48,719 bases of DNA from assembly GCF_000169155.1 (NCBI RefSeq), contig NZ_AAWL01000018.1, positions 1-48,719 of the forward strand. Reading direction: 5' to 3'. Shown here in pieces: positions 9,767 to 18,560 of this stretch (position 1 is its first letter; each line of letters opens with the position of its first letter). Under the pieces are notes generated by a model, which was not told the DNA's origin, did no database searches, and saw only the letters and a list, made by a program, of their open reading frames with translations. This DNA is from Thermosinus carboxydivorans Nor1 (GTDB taxonomy: Bacteria > Bacillota > Negativicutes > Sporomusales > Thermosinaceae). The position numbers were made by a program, and so were the translations under genes.

Positions 9767-10168
9767 TTATACTTTCGCTTGGTCGACGACGGCGACGAGC
9801 GCCTTGCCTTCGGCCGTTACCGTGCCGTCCGGCAGGCGTACCTCGCCGGCCATTTCATAAAAGCGGCCCCGCTGAGCTACAATCCAGCCGGCAACCGTAA
9901 GGGCCTGTCCAATCGGGGTGGGCTGGCGGTACCGCACCTCCAGCCTGGCGGTCACGGCGTTTCCACCCTTGGCATATATGTAGCGGGCCATGATTTCATC
10001 AAGCAGGGTACTAACAATGCCGCCGTGCACGATGCCGTCATACCCCTGATGCTCCGGCCCGGCGGTAAAATTAGTGACATATGTGTTGTTTTCTTCCCGA
10101 AAAGTTAATTTCAGACCGATCGGATTTAGCCGCCCGCAGGCGAAGCACCACTGATTACGTTCCTCCAT
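9767..10168 (-). CDS. PaaI-type hotdog thioesterase
   Basis: A 133-residue single hotdog-fold protein of the PaaI/YigI thioesterase group, which hydrolyses acyl-CoA thioesters. The motif GIVHGGIVSTLLDE carries the conserved HGG turn and the acidic residue of the active-site helix. The N-terminus (NQWCFACGRLNPIGLKL) has the C-F-A-C-G-x-x-N-P-x-G-L pattern of a well-populated subfamily. The start ATG at 10168 lies 1 nt beyond the esterase stop codon, so the two are translationally coupled. The substrate is not predictable from sequence. Confidence 0.85.
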   Translation of the reverse strand: MEERNQWCFACGRLNPIGLKLTFREENNTYVTNFTAGPEHQGYDGIVHGGIVSTLLDEIMARYIYAKGGNAVTARLEVRYRQPTPIGQALTVAGWIVAQRGRFYEMAGEVRLPDGTVTAEGKALVAVVDQAKV

Positions 10169-10169
10169 C

Positions 10170-10904
10170 TCACTCTCTCCTCAAAAATGCGTCAATCTGG
10201 GCAAAAACCTCGTCCCGTTCCACATCCAGCGTCACCACATGCCCTGACCGCCCGAGCCAGATGAGCCGTTTGTCGACGCTGCCCAGGCGGTTAATAATGT
10301 GGCGGGCGCTCTCGGGCCGCACGGTATGCTCGGCCTGGGACTGAATAACAAGCGCCGGCGCCGTGATCACCGGCAGCAGTTTATCAACATGCTTGATAAG
10401 CTCCAATAAACTGGTAAGACAATCAAGCGGCATGCGGTCATAGCCAACGGTGTAAATAGGGTCGACGTCATAGCGTTTGCGTTTCTTGGGAATATAGCGC
10501 CGAAAGAGCCGGTACGCCGGCAACAGGGGCAGCCGCCGGTCGGCTAAGTAGATCGGGGCGCTAAGGGAAACCACCTTGTCCACCGGATATTCGGCCGCCA
10601 ATTTCAGCACCAGCAGGCCACCCATGGACAGGCCAACAGCCGCGACTTTGCGGCACAGCCCCCGCAGCAGATGATAGCCGTCCTCGACGGCGCTGTACCA
10701 ATGCGGCCAAGCCGTCAAACGCATTTCCCGCTCATTTGTGCCATGGCCGCACAGACGGGGCGCCAGCACGGTATAGCCGCGGGCATGAAGGTACTGTCCG
10801 CCCAGGCGCATTTCGGCCGGCGAACCGGTAAAGCCGTGCACCAGCAAAACACCATAGTCGCCGCCCGGCAGCAAAAACGGCTCGGCGCCACGGATAATCG
10901 CCAC
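10170..10904 (-). CDS. Alpha/beta-hydrolase carboxylesterase (YvaK/Est30-like)
   Basis: A 244-residue serine hydrolase. The oxyanion segment VLLVHGFTGSPAEM and the nucleophile elbow VGLSMGGLL place it with the small monoacylglycerol lipase/carboxylesterase group. The acid is probably the Asp/Glu near QSQAEHTVRPE, and the histidine lies in GRSGHVVTLDVERDEV. I chose the GTG at 10904 because GGAGG lies 7 nt upstream; the frame is open for 69 more bases. In many Firmicutes an est-like gene sits between secG and rnr, and that order is kept here apart from the inserted hppA and thioesterase genes. Confidence 0.88.
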   Translation of the reverse strand: MAIIRGAEPFLLPGGDYGVLLVHGFTGSPAEMRLGGQYLHARGYTVLAPRLCGHGTNEREMRLTAWPHWYSAVEDGYHLLRGLCRKVAAVGLSMGGLLVLKLAAEYPVDKVVSLSAPIYLADRRLPLLPAYRLFRRYIPKKRKRYDVDPIYTVGYDRMPLDCLTSLLELIKHVDKLLPVITAPALVIQSQAEHTVRPESARHIINRLGSVDKRLIWLGRSGHVVTLDVERDEVFAQIDAFLRRE

Positions 10905-10987
10905 CAGACCACCTCCCATATGTATTATCATTATACCATTATTAGGCAATTCTAAACACTGCCGCAAGAACAAAAGCGCTAACGCGC

Positions 10988-11048
10988 CTTTCTAATAAAA
11001 CCGCAAAGATGATCATGTCAATAAATGGCGCCACAAGCAATAGAAAGC
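10988..11048. repeat. Degenerate partial copy B of the nested-palindrome element
   Basis: The stretch ACCGCAAAGATGATCATG...CAATAAATGG...CCACAAGCAATG resembles the left module of copies A, D and E (ACCACGGAGATAATCATGCC, CCAATAAATTGG). The right module is missing. Confidence 0.5.
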
Positions 11049-11068
11049 AACATCATTCCACCACTTAC

Positions 11069-11117
11069 CTCATTCCTCATACTTCATACCTCATACTTCA
11101 TACCTCATACTTCATAC
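11069..11117. repeat. 7-bp tandem repeat, seven units
   Basis: Seven contiguous heptamers, one CTCATTC then alternating CTCATAC and TTCATAC, lie between the esterase and hppA. The same family forms a longer tract at 31818-31936. Units are directly adjacent with no spacers, so this is not a CRISPR array. Confidence 0.9.
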
Positions 11118-11153
11118 CACTTTCTACTTTCCGCTTACCATTTTCCATAGTTA

Positions 11154-11183
11154 AAAAGCGCCAGGGCTAGACCTGGCGCTTTC
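11154..11183 (-). terminator. Terminator of hppA
   Basis: An 11-bp perfect stem AAAGCGCCAGG / CCTGGCGCTTT with a 6-nt loop lies 4 bp beyond the hppA stop codon. Confidence 0.85.
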
Positions 11184-11187
11184 GTAA

Positions 11188-13187
11188 TTAGAAGAACAGC
11201 ATGGGAGCGATGATAAGGGAAATGGTGCCGGCAACTTTGATGAGCGGGTTCATTGCCGGACCGGAAGTATCCTTGAAGGGGTCGCCTACCGTATCGCCGA
11301 TAACGGCGGCGGCGTGCGTCGGCGTACTTTGCCGCCATATTTGCCGGCTTCAATGTACTTCTTCGCATTATCCCAGGCGCCGCCGGCATTGGACATGAAG
11401 ATGGCAAGCAGCACGCCGGTGGCGGTAGTACCGGCCAGGAAACCGGCCAGCGCTTTGGCGCCAAGCGCGAAACCAACGAGCAGCGGGGCGCCGACCGCGA
11501 ACAGACCAGGGGCAATCATTTCGCGGATCGCCGCCTTGGTGCTAATGTCAACACACCTCGCATAGTCAGGACGGCCGGTACCTTCCATAATCCCGGGAAT
11601 TTCGCGGAACTGACGGCGTACTTCGCCAATCATTTCAAAGGCCGCTTTACCGACAGCCTCCATGGTCAGGGCGCACACGATGAACGGCAGGGTAGCGCCA
11701 AGGAAGATGCCGATAATGACTCCCGGCTCGGTAAGGTTGACAACCAGCTTGCCGTCAACCAAGAGGCCAGTCAGTTTCGGGTTCTTGGCCACTTCTTCGC
11801 CGAACGCGGTAAACAACGCCAGCGCGGTGAGAGCGGCCGACCCGATAGCGAAGCCTTTGGCAATGGCCGCCGTGGTATTGCCGACCGAGTCCAGCTTGTC
11901 CGTTGTTTTACGGATTTCGGGGCCCAACTCGGCCATTTCGGCAATGCCGCCGGCGTTGTCGGCGACAGGACCGAACGAGTCAACGGCCACGACCATGCCG
12001 GCGGTGCACAGCATGCCCATGGCTGCCATGGCGATGCCGTAGATGCCGGCTTGGCTGTACGCCAGCCAGGTAGCGATGGCAAAGACAACCATCGGAATAC
12101 CAGTGCTGCGCAGACCTGTAGCCACACCGGTAATAATATTGGTAGCCGGACCGGTCTGGGAAGCGTCGGCAATATGCTGGGTGGGCTTATGGGCATTCGA
12201 AGTATAGTATTCGGTAATTATGCCGACAAGGACATTGACAGCCAGGCCGGCCACAATAGCGATGAAAATACCAAATCCTTTGGCGCCGAAAATTTGCGTC
12301 GCCAAGCCATACGCGATAACGGCGGTGATGATATTGGTGCCCCACAAACCGCGGTTAAGGGCGGCTTGGGGATCGCCATCCTCACCAGTGCGGACGAAAA
12401 AGGTACTGATAATAGCAGCCGCGATGCCGGCCGCGCCGATGAGCAGCGGGAACAGAACGCCGTTTACACCGTAGATGCTGTTGCCAATCAGCATGGCGGC
12501 GATAGTCGTAGCAGCATAGGATTCAAACAGGTCAGCGCCCATGCCGGCCGTGTCGCCGACATTGTCGCCTACGTTGTCAGCGATAACAGCCGGGTTGCGC
12601 GGATCGTCCTCAGGGATTCCTGCTTCCACTTTGCCGACCAGGTCGGCGCCTACGTCCGCGGCTTTGGTATAGATACCCCCGCCGATCCGGGCAAAAAAGG
12701 CGATGGCGCTGGCGCCAAAGGCAAAACTGTTAATAACGACAGGATCGCCGAAAATTATGTACAGCATCGATACGCCTAAGAGACCAAGACCGGCCACCGA
12801 CATGCCCATGACCGCGCCAGCGCGGAACGACACGCTTAGGGCTTTGTTAAGGCTGTGGCGGGCCGCTTCGGTCGTGCGGGCGTTGGACTTCGTGGTGGAA
12901 CTCATGCCCACATAGCCGGCAATAGCCGAGCACACGGCGCCAACCAGGAACGATACGGCCAATTTATACCCGTCAACAAAGTATAAAATGAGAAAGATAG
13001 CAACGGTGAAAGGAATGAGTGTCTTGTACTGACGGTTAAGGAAGGCCATGGCTCCTTCAAAGATAGCCTGGGAAATTTCCTGCATCTTTTTGTTGCCGGG
13101 GCTTTCTTTCAGCACACTGCCTGCCAGGTAAGCGGCGAACAGCAGGGCCAGCAAGCCAGCGCCCGGCGCAATAAATAGCAAATCCAT
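11188..13187 (-). CDS. hppA: K+-dependent membrane-bound pyrophosphatase, one apparent frameshift
   Basis: An integral membrane pyrophosphatase that couples PPi hydrolysis to H+ or Na+ export. Conserved acidic motifs are present: [40 protein letters not shown] and [16 protein letters not shown]. The motif [15 protein letters not shown] has Ala where K+-independent enzymes have Lys, so I predict K+ dependence; whether H+ or Na+ is pumped is open. One missing base at about 11325-11327 ends the first frame early. Restoring it gives [20 protein letters not shown] and a C-terminus ending in PMLFF at 11188, 666 residues in all. The gene follows secG by 87 bp and is probably in the same transcript. 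Confidence 0.93.
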
Positions 13188-13274
13188 GTAGCTCTTGTTC
13201 CTCCTTATTTACCGCGGGTTGTCCCGTAAAAATGCTTAAAAAGACCCCAATGTAGGCCATTGAGGTGCAGAGAA

Positions 13275-13505
13275 CTACTGCATAACTTTGACCAAGATCA
13301 TCGTGACGATGCCGAACAGCCCAGCAAGAAACATAGTCGCCTTTGCCAATAGTTCGTCAAGGCCTTTCTTTTTACCGCCAAACAGCGTCTCAGCGCCACC
13401 GGCGATTGCTCCGCCCATGCCGGCGCTTCGCCCCGACTGCAGCACCACCGACGCAATCAAGAGAATCGACAGGATGGCTTCCAATATCATCAATGCCGTT
13501 ACCAC
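13275..13505 (-). CDS. secG: Preprotein translocase subunit SecG
   Basis: A small accessory subunit of the SecYEG translocon. The 76 residues have two hydrophobic helices (about 4-21 and 55-74) joined by the polar Gly-rich loop QSGRSAGMGGAIAGGAETLFGG, whose GAE-LFG pattern is characteristic. The start is a GTG at 13505 behind a G-rich Shine-Dalgarno tract; an ATG five codons later is an alternative. It opens the minus-strand block that continues with hppA. Confidence 0.93.
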   Translation of the reverse strand: MVTALMILEAILSILLIASVVLQSGRSAGMGGAIAGGAETLFGGKKKGLDELLAKATMFLAGLFGIVTMILVKVMQ

Positions 13506-13541
13506 TTACCTCACACCCCCTACCCACCTTTGTACCATTTT

Positions 13542-13571
13542 ATTTTATCACACCCCTTTTTACATTGACAA
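13542..13571 (-). promoter_or_regulatory. Promoter of secG-hppA
   Basis: TTGTCA (13566-13571) and TAAAAT (13542-13547) on the minus strand are separated by 18 bp. They lie about 37 bp upstream of the secG start. Confidence 0.65.
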
Positions 13572-13887
13572 TGTCTTACAAATATTTTTGTCCGCTCGTT
13601 ATTCACCTACATTATTGCCAAATATTAGGCAAAGTAGTCTAGCCTACTAAAAAATAACCTAATCAATTGCCGTCTGTACCGTACCGCGACAGATGCACCA
13701 CGCCCGCAAAGCGCGCTAGATATAGCAATTCAGAATAAACCCGCCTTACACACTATTGTTTTCGCCAAAACGCATCGTCATATTCGCCTGTAAACTTCAT
13801 AAAATTGCCCTAGTACATTGATTGTGGCTCACCTGATGATTGCCTGCGCTACTGGTCGTAGCTATGATTATTGATAAATTAACAGCA
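13572..13887. other. Gene-free spacer upstream of secG
   Basis: About 300 bp without a convincing gene. Two small hairpins lie next to each other: TTGCC...GGCAA (13615-13632) and AGTAG...CTACT (13633-13648). I see nothing recognisable in 13690-13887. Confidence 0.5.
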
Positions 13888-13927
13888 AGTAAAAAAACTA
13901 ACGGATGCGTAATCACCACATCCGTTC
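13888..13927 (-). terminator. Terminator of the first TRAP operon
   Basis: The stem AACGGATG / CATCCGTT (13900-13907, 13919-13926) is followed on the minus strand by a run of seven T. It lies 56 bp beyond the dctM stop codon. Confidence 0.85.
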
Positions 13928-13982
13928 CACGTTTATTCGCATTAATTTTATAAGGACTAAGCTTAAGCAACAAAAACGCAAA

Positions 13983-15272
13983 TTACGAACCAATAAACCA
14001 GCTTAGAGGAACCAGGACAAGCTGCGGGAAGAAAGTAAGCAGAAGCAACAAAAGAATTTCGACCCACATGTATGGCATAACACCTTTGATGATGGCATCC
14101 ATTGAGACTTTCCCTACCCCGGCCGCTACGTTAAGTACTGTTCCGACCGGCGGAGTCAATAGACCGATCATATTGTTGAATACAAACATGAAACCGAAAT
14201 AAATGGGGTCAATGCCTGCTTTTTGAATAATTGGCATTAGAACCGGTGTGAGAATAAGGATGGTGGGCGTTGCATCCATGGCCGTGCCGACAAGTAAAAC
14301 GACGACGTTGATAGCAAACATCAACATGATTTTGTTTTCCATAACTGGGGCAAGTATTTGCGCAATTTGCGCAGGTATGTTTGCAACCGCGATCAGCCAG
14401 GACGATACCATAGCTGCTGCCGCCAAAAACATAATTATACTCGTTGTTTTTGCTGCCATAACCAAGGCCTCGATAATTTTATGTAAAGTCAGTTCACGAT
14501 ACACGACTACCCCGACGAACAATGCGTAAAAGGCGGCGATTGATGCAGCTTCCGTGGGAGTAAATACACCGCCGCGCAGACCTACAATAATGATAGCTGG
14601 GAGAATAAAAGCCCATAACGCTCCCCGGGCTGCCTTCAGTAGCTCTGCGAATGATTTGCGCGGCTGCACTTGGAACCGTTCTTTGCGTACAATCCAGGCC
14701 CAAGTAGCGGCCAAAAAGAAACAAAGTAACAGTCCAGGCACAATGCCCGACATAAACAGCTTGGGAATAGACACGTTACCCGTAACACCGAATATAATCA
14801 TCGGGACGCTAAGTGGCATAATTGGAGCAATGATACCTGCAGAAGCGATTAAAGCGGCTGATTTGGCGCGGTCATAACCGGCTTCCGCCATAATAGGGAT
14901 AAGAACAGCCCCCAGAGCGGCCGTGTCGGCGACCGCTGAACCCGATAATCCGGAGAAGATTAAACTGGCGATAATAGCGACATATCCCAATCCGCCGCGC
15001 ACATGCCCAACAAGAGCTACAGCAAAGGCAATAATACGCTTGGAAATCCCTCCTGCATTCATCAGCTCTCCGGCCAGGATGAAGAAGGCAATAGCCATGA
15101 GCGGGAAATTGTCAGCACCGTCTATCAGATTGGCAGCCAATATTTGCGTATCATACATACCCATATGAATGAGTAGGGCTATACCACTCATGATTAGCGC
15201 GAAAGCAATAGGAATTCCCAGCGCCATGACTGCCAAAAGTGATACCAAAAATACCGTCAATGTCATAGTCAT
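13983..15272 (-). CDS. dctM: TRAP transporter large permease DctM (system 1)
   Basis: The 12-helix transport subunit of a tripartite ATP-independent periplasmic transporter, which uses an ion gradient to import organic acids. The 429 residues are hydrophobic almost throughout, with the family stretches GGISKRIIAFA, GLSGSAVADTAALG and NNMIGLLTPPVGTVLNV. It overlaps the dctQ stop by 4 bp (ATGA), indicating translational coupling. It is clearly paralogous to the DctM at 17271-18560, sharing segments such as GAVADTAA-like turns and the TPPVGTVL loop. The substrate is not determined by this subunit. Confidence 0.93.
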   Translation of the reverse strand: MTMTLTVFLVSLLAVMALGIPIAFALIMSGIALLIHMGMYDTQILAANLIDGADNFPLMAIAFFILAGELMNAGGISKRIIAFAVALVGHVRGGLGYVAIIASLIFSGLSGSAVADTAALGAVLIPIMAEAGYDRAKSAALIASAGIIAPIMPLSVPMIIFGVTGNVSIPKLFMSGIVPGLLLCFFLAATWAWIVRKERFQVQPRKSFAELLKAARGALWAFILPAIIIVGLRGGVFTPTEAASIAAFYALFVGVVVYRELTLHKIIEALVMAAKTTSIIMFLAAAAMVSSWLIAVANIPAQIAQILAPVMENKIMLMFAINVVVLLVGTAMDATPTILILTPVLMPIIQKAGIDPIYFGFMFVFNNMIGLLTPPVGTVLNVAAGVGKVSMDAIIKGVMPYMWVEILLLLLLTFFPQLVLVPLSWFIGS

Positions 15273-15829
15273 AGTTTTCTATCTCCTTGCGTAGACCCGC
15301 CAACAGTCTGTTCTATTTTTTCTTTGTCTTCCGTATCAGTTATCATGACCAGGTCGTTCTCATCTATCTTGCCGGTGATTAGCCGGTATAGATTGTTCAG
15401 GGAAATGGCTACCATACTGACACTCGCAATCAGCCCGGAAACATAAACAAAGGCAAGAGGCAACCCCATCGATGGCGAGTTTTGGTTCATCGTAATGAGC
15501 GTCAATTTCCAGGTGCCTTCAGCGACCAGACACATGGTTATTAAAATCAGCAGATTGTTGACTACAAAAAGTACTTTCCTGCCTTTTACAGATAACTTTT
15601 GCACCAACGTATCAACGCCTAAATGAGCGTTTTCCTTATAAGCGATGATGGCCCCCAGAAAAATTAGCCAAATAAATAGATATCGGGAGGCTTCCTCGGC
15701 CCAAGTAAGCCCTGAGTTAAAAAAGTAACGAAGGATAACATTGGCAAATACAAATACGGCCATTAATGACAAACAAGCAGCTATGAGTCCATGAAGGAGG
15801 CGATTGAATGCTTTAGACAGACTTTCCAT
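15269..15829 (-). CDS. dctQ: TRAP transporter small permease DctQ (system 1)
   Basis: The four-helix small membrane subunit that joins DctM. The family signature WAEEASRYLFIWLIFLGAI is present, followed by the ENAHLGVDTL loop. I chose ATG 15829 because AAAGGAAGC precedes it at a normal spacing; the frame is open for 63 more bases. The corrected length is 186 residues, with a polar C-terminal tail of about 30 residues. A pair of overlapping hairpins separates it from the binding-protein gene upstream. Confidence 0.9.
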   Translation of the reverse strand: MESLSKAFNRLLHGLIAACLSLMAVFVFANVILRYFFNSGLTWAEEASRYLFIWLIFLGAIIAYKENAHLGVDTLVQKLSVKGRKVLFVVNNLLILITMCLVAEGTWKLTLITMNQNSPSMGLPLAFVYVSGLIASVSMVAISLNNLYRLITGKIDENDLVMITDTEDKEKIEQTVGGSTQGDRKL

Positions 15830-15910
15830 ATATATGCTTCCTTTCAAGACGCGTTTCGTCCATTTTTCTTTCACAGAATTCATATTGCGCACATGGCTTG
15901 ACAGTAAGCG

Positions 15911-15969
15911 AAAACTGTTTAATACGAGCGAGACTGTTGAAAACGCCCGTATTAAACAGTTTTCAACAG
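15911..15969 (-). other. Two overlapping hairpins between dctP and dctQ (system 1)
   Basis: Arms 15911-15926 and 15948-15963 form a perfect 16-bp stem. Arms 15934-15944 and 15959-15969 form a perfect 11-bp stem. The right arms share bases 15959-15963 and one arm of the second lies in the loop of the first, so both full stems cannot form together. This could be a leaky terminator, an mRNA-stabilising end for dctP, or a two-state attenuator. Confidence 0.75.
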
Positions 15970-15990
15970 CCCCGCGACAACTACCTGACT

Positions 15991-17025
15991 TTATTTAGCA
16001 TACTTTGCGATTTCTGCCTTTACTTCCTGGATAAGTTCTTTTCCTATCTCAGCCTCGAATTTAGTGGCAACATCCTTAGTTGCGTCCATAAAGGCTTTTT
16101 GCTGTTCCGGAGTCAGCTTAGTCACTACCATGCCGGTTTTCTCCAGGTTGGCCAAGGATTCCTTCATCATTTCCCGGTTGATCTTTCTCTGATACAGGCC
16201 TGCTTCTTTACCAGCCTTCAGTATTATATCCTGGTCTTCTTTAGGTAGAGTATCCCAGATCTTTTTACTAAACATTAAGACGAAAGGCGAATAGAAATGG
16301 TTAGTTAACGTAGCGTATTTTTGCACTTCATAGAATTTCTGGAGATAAATGGTAGTTACCGGGTTTTCCTGGCCGTCGATAATGCGCTGCTGCAAGCTAG
16401 TAAACAGCTCCCCGAAAGGCATCGGGGTCGGATTGGCGCCTAGCGCTCTAAACGCAGCCAAATGTACTGGGTTTTCCATCGTTCTGATCTTCAGACCTTT
16501 TACATCGTCTGGAGTTTTAACTTCTTTTACGCTGTTGGTAAGCTGCCGGTATCCGTTTTCCCAAAAGGCAATACCTTTAATTCCATTCTGCGAAAGTGAA
16601 TCCAGAAACTTTTGACCAATAGGCCCATCAAGAACCTTATCGGCAATTTCTTCATTGGGGAACAGGAAGGGCAGGTCAAATACCATCCATTTCTTGTCGA
16701 GCCCAGAAATAGGAGCAGTAGAGGGACATGTCATTTCCAGCGTGCCTGCCCGCAGCGCCGTCATCATCTTAGTGTCATCACCCAACTGGCTGTTGGCAAA
16801 AAGTTGCACCTCAATCCGGCCCTTTGATTCGCGCTCAACGATTTCCTTAAATTTTTGCAACCCCTTATATTGCGGGCTCTGCTCGTTGAGACCGATTCCC
16901 ACTTTGATAACCCGTTTTTCGGCCTTTTTTTCCGGCGTACTGGTGCTGCTGCTGCATCCTGTGAACAGAGCAACAGCGAGAGCGACAATAAGCAATACGC
17001 TGACCAACCTGAAAGCCTTTTTCAT
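15991..17025 (-). CDS. dctP: TRAP solute-binding lipoprotein DctP (system 1)
   Basis: Captures the substrate outside the membrane and delivers it to DctQM. It begins with a lipoprotein signal ending in LFTGC, with Cys24 as the lipidation site, followed by a Ser/Thr linker. The 344 residues carry the DctP core: GLKIRTMENPVHLAAFRALG contains the Arg that salt-bridges a carboxylate ligand in known members, and QQRIIDGQENPVTTI is the hinge motif. AGGAGGAGA precedes the ATG. It is the first gene of the operon. The ligand is probably a carboxylate but cannot be named. Confidence 0.92.
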   Translation of the reverse strand: MKKAFRLVSVLLIVALAVALFTGCSSSTSTPEKKAEKRVIKVGIGLNEQSPQYKGLQKFKEIVERESKGRIEVQLFANSQLGDDTKMMTALRAGTLEMTCPSTAPISGLDKKWMVFDLPFLFPNEEIADKVLDGPIGQKFLDSLSQNGIKGIAFWENGYRQLTNSVKEVKTPDDVKGLKIRTMENPVHLAAFRALGANPTPMPFGELFTSLQQRIIDGQENPVTTIYLQKFYEVQKYATLTNHFYSPFVLMFSKKIWDTLPKEDQDIILKAGKEAGLYQRKINREMMKESLANLEKTGMVVTKLTPEQQKAFMDATKDVATKFEAEIGKELIQEVKAEIAKYAK

Positions 17026-17152
17026 CGTCTCTCCTCCTAAATTAAAAATTTATACAAAATACCAGGTCGCGAAGACTTGCCTGGTATCTAGTAACTTGTC
17101 GCGACTCAACCCGAATTAAATGCAACGGCAAATGAAAAAAAATTCCTATTCC

Positions 17153-17180
17153 AGTATAGCATGTTCCATTTTATTTTCAA
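17153..17180 (-). promoter_or_regulatory. Promoter of TRAP operon 1
   Basis: TTGAAA (17175-17180) and TATACT (17153-17158) on the minus strand are 16 bp apart. The surrounding AT-rich segment repeats TTG(A/C)AAATAAAAT twice (17170-17210), a possible regulator site. Confidence 0.6.
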
Positions 17181-17270
17181 TATAAATTTTATTTGCAATA
17201 AAATAAATAATACAAAAACAGCCTGTAATCCGGCATGCAGATGCCAGATATCGCTAATTCGCTGGCTCCC

Positions 17271-18560
17271 TTAAGTAGTACGCAGACCCTGGTACCACTT
17301 CGGAATAGTCATAATGGTTTCTGGGACATAAGTGATGAGAAACAGCACGGCGATGAGCACAAGCACCAGCGGCAATACCCTGCGGGACAGTTCGGTAATG
17401 GAATGACCGCTGAGGCCGCAGCCGACAAACAATACTGTACCGACCGGCGGAGTAAGAAGACCGATGCACAAGTTGAAGACCATGACCACCCCGAAATACA
17501 AGGGATCGATGCCCAGATTCTTGGTGAGCGAAATCAGAATAGGCGCCAAAATCAGCAGGGCCGGGGTCAGATCCATTACCGTACCTACAAGAAGAAGGAA
17601 AAAGTTGATAATCAGCATGACAATTGCCGGATCGCTGGAAATAGACAGAATAGTTTCCGCAATAGACTGCGGTATGCGGCCGACGGTAATCATAAAACCG
17701 GTAGAAGTAGCGGCGGCGGCGACAAACATAACAACCGCCGAGTTAATGGCCGCATCAAGCAATATTTTGGGCAGCTTACTCAATTCCAGCTCACGGTAAA
17801 TAACAAACGACACGAAAAAAGCATAAAAAACAGCAATAACCGCCGCCTCGGTGGGTGTAAACACGCCGAAAACAATACCGCCGAGAATGATGAAGGGCAA
17901 AACCAGCGCCCAGGCGGCGTCTATGGTGCTCCTAAGCAGTGTAGCGAAAGACACGCGCGGCTTTATCGGGTAATTGGTCTTACGGGTGTGGAGATACCAG
18001 TAAATCATGAGAGCTATGCCCATAATCAGGCCGGGGACAATGCCGCCCAGAAACAGTCCGACGATGGAGACGCCGCCGATGACGCCATACAGTATCATTG
18101 GTACGCTTGGCGGAATAATCGGGCCGGTACAGCCAGCAGCACAGATAAGGGCGGCGCTGCGCTTAGAATCATAGCCTTCCCGCTTCATAACCGGATGGAG
18201 AATAGAACCTACGGCTGCAGTATCAGCCACGGCCGTGCCGGACACACCGGCAAAAATCATGCAGGCAATAACCGTAACATATCCCAAACCGCCCTTAACA
18301 TGCCCAACCAGGTCGCTGGCAAATTTTATAATGCGGGTAGAAATGCCGCCGTGGTTCATAATTTCTCCGGCCAGCATGAAAAACGGTATTGCCATGAGCG
18401 TATAGTTTTCCGCGCCAGCCATCATATGTTGAACAACTATCTGCGTATCAAAGCTGTTATTAAAAACCATAAGCGCAATCGTGCTGAGAATCAGGGCAAA
18501 TGCCACCGGAGCACCGAGCAGCAATGCGCCAAACAATGTAACCAGAAAAATCGTCAGCAT
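17271..18560 (-). CDS. dctM: TRAP transporter large permease DctM (system 2)
   Basis: A second 429-residue DctM permease. Landmarks are GGISTRIIKFASDLVGHVKG, GVSGTAVADTAAVGS, and the re-entrant loop NLCIGLLTPPVGTVLFVG. Its first codons overlap the end of dctQ by 7 bp. It is the last gene of its operon. The long stretch open on the opposite strand here is a by-product of hydrophobic codon usage. Paralogy with the system 1 permease suggests an old duplication of the whole operon followed by divergence. Confidence 0.93.
   Translation of the reverse strand: MLTIFLVTLFGALLLGAPVAFALILSTIALMVFNNSFDTQIVVQHMMAGAENYTLMAIPFFMLAGEIMNHGGISTRIIKFASDLVGHVKGGLGYVTVIACMIFAGVSGTAVADTAAVGSILHPVMKREGYDSKRSAALICAAGCTGPIIPPSVPMILYGVIGGVSIVGLFLGGIVPGLIMGIALMIYWYLHTRKTNYPIKPRVSFATLLRSTIDAAWALVLPFIILGGIVFGVFTPTEAAVIAVFYAFFVSFVIYRELELSKLPKILLDAAINSAVVMFVAAAATSTGFMITVGRIPQSIAETILSISSDPAIVMLIINFFLLLVGTVMDLTPALLILAPILISLTKNLGIDPLYFGVVMVFNLCIGLLTPPVGTVLFVGCGLSGHSITELSRRVLPLVLVLIAVLFLITYVPETIMTIPKWYQGLRTT

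Noticed and set aside
13572-13887. Small gene or RNA in the spacer upstream of secG
   Set aside because: No ribosome-binding site with a plausible frame and no recognised RNA family; only two minor hairpins.
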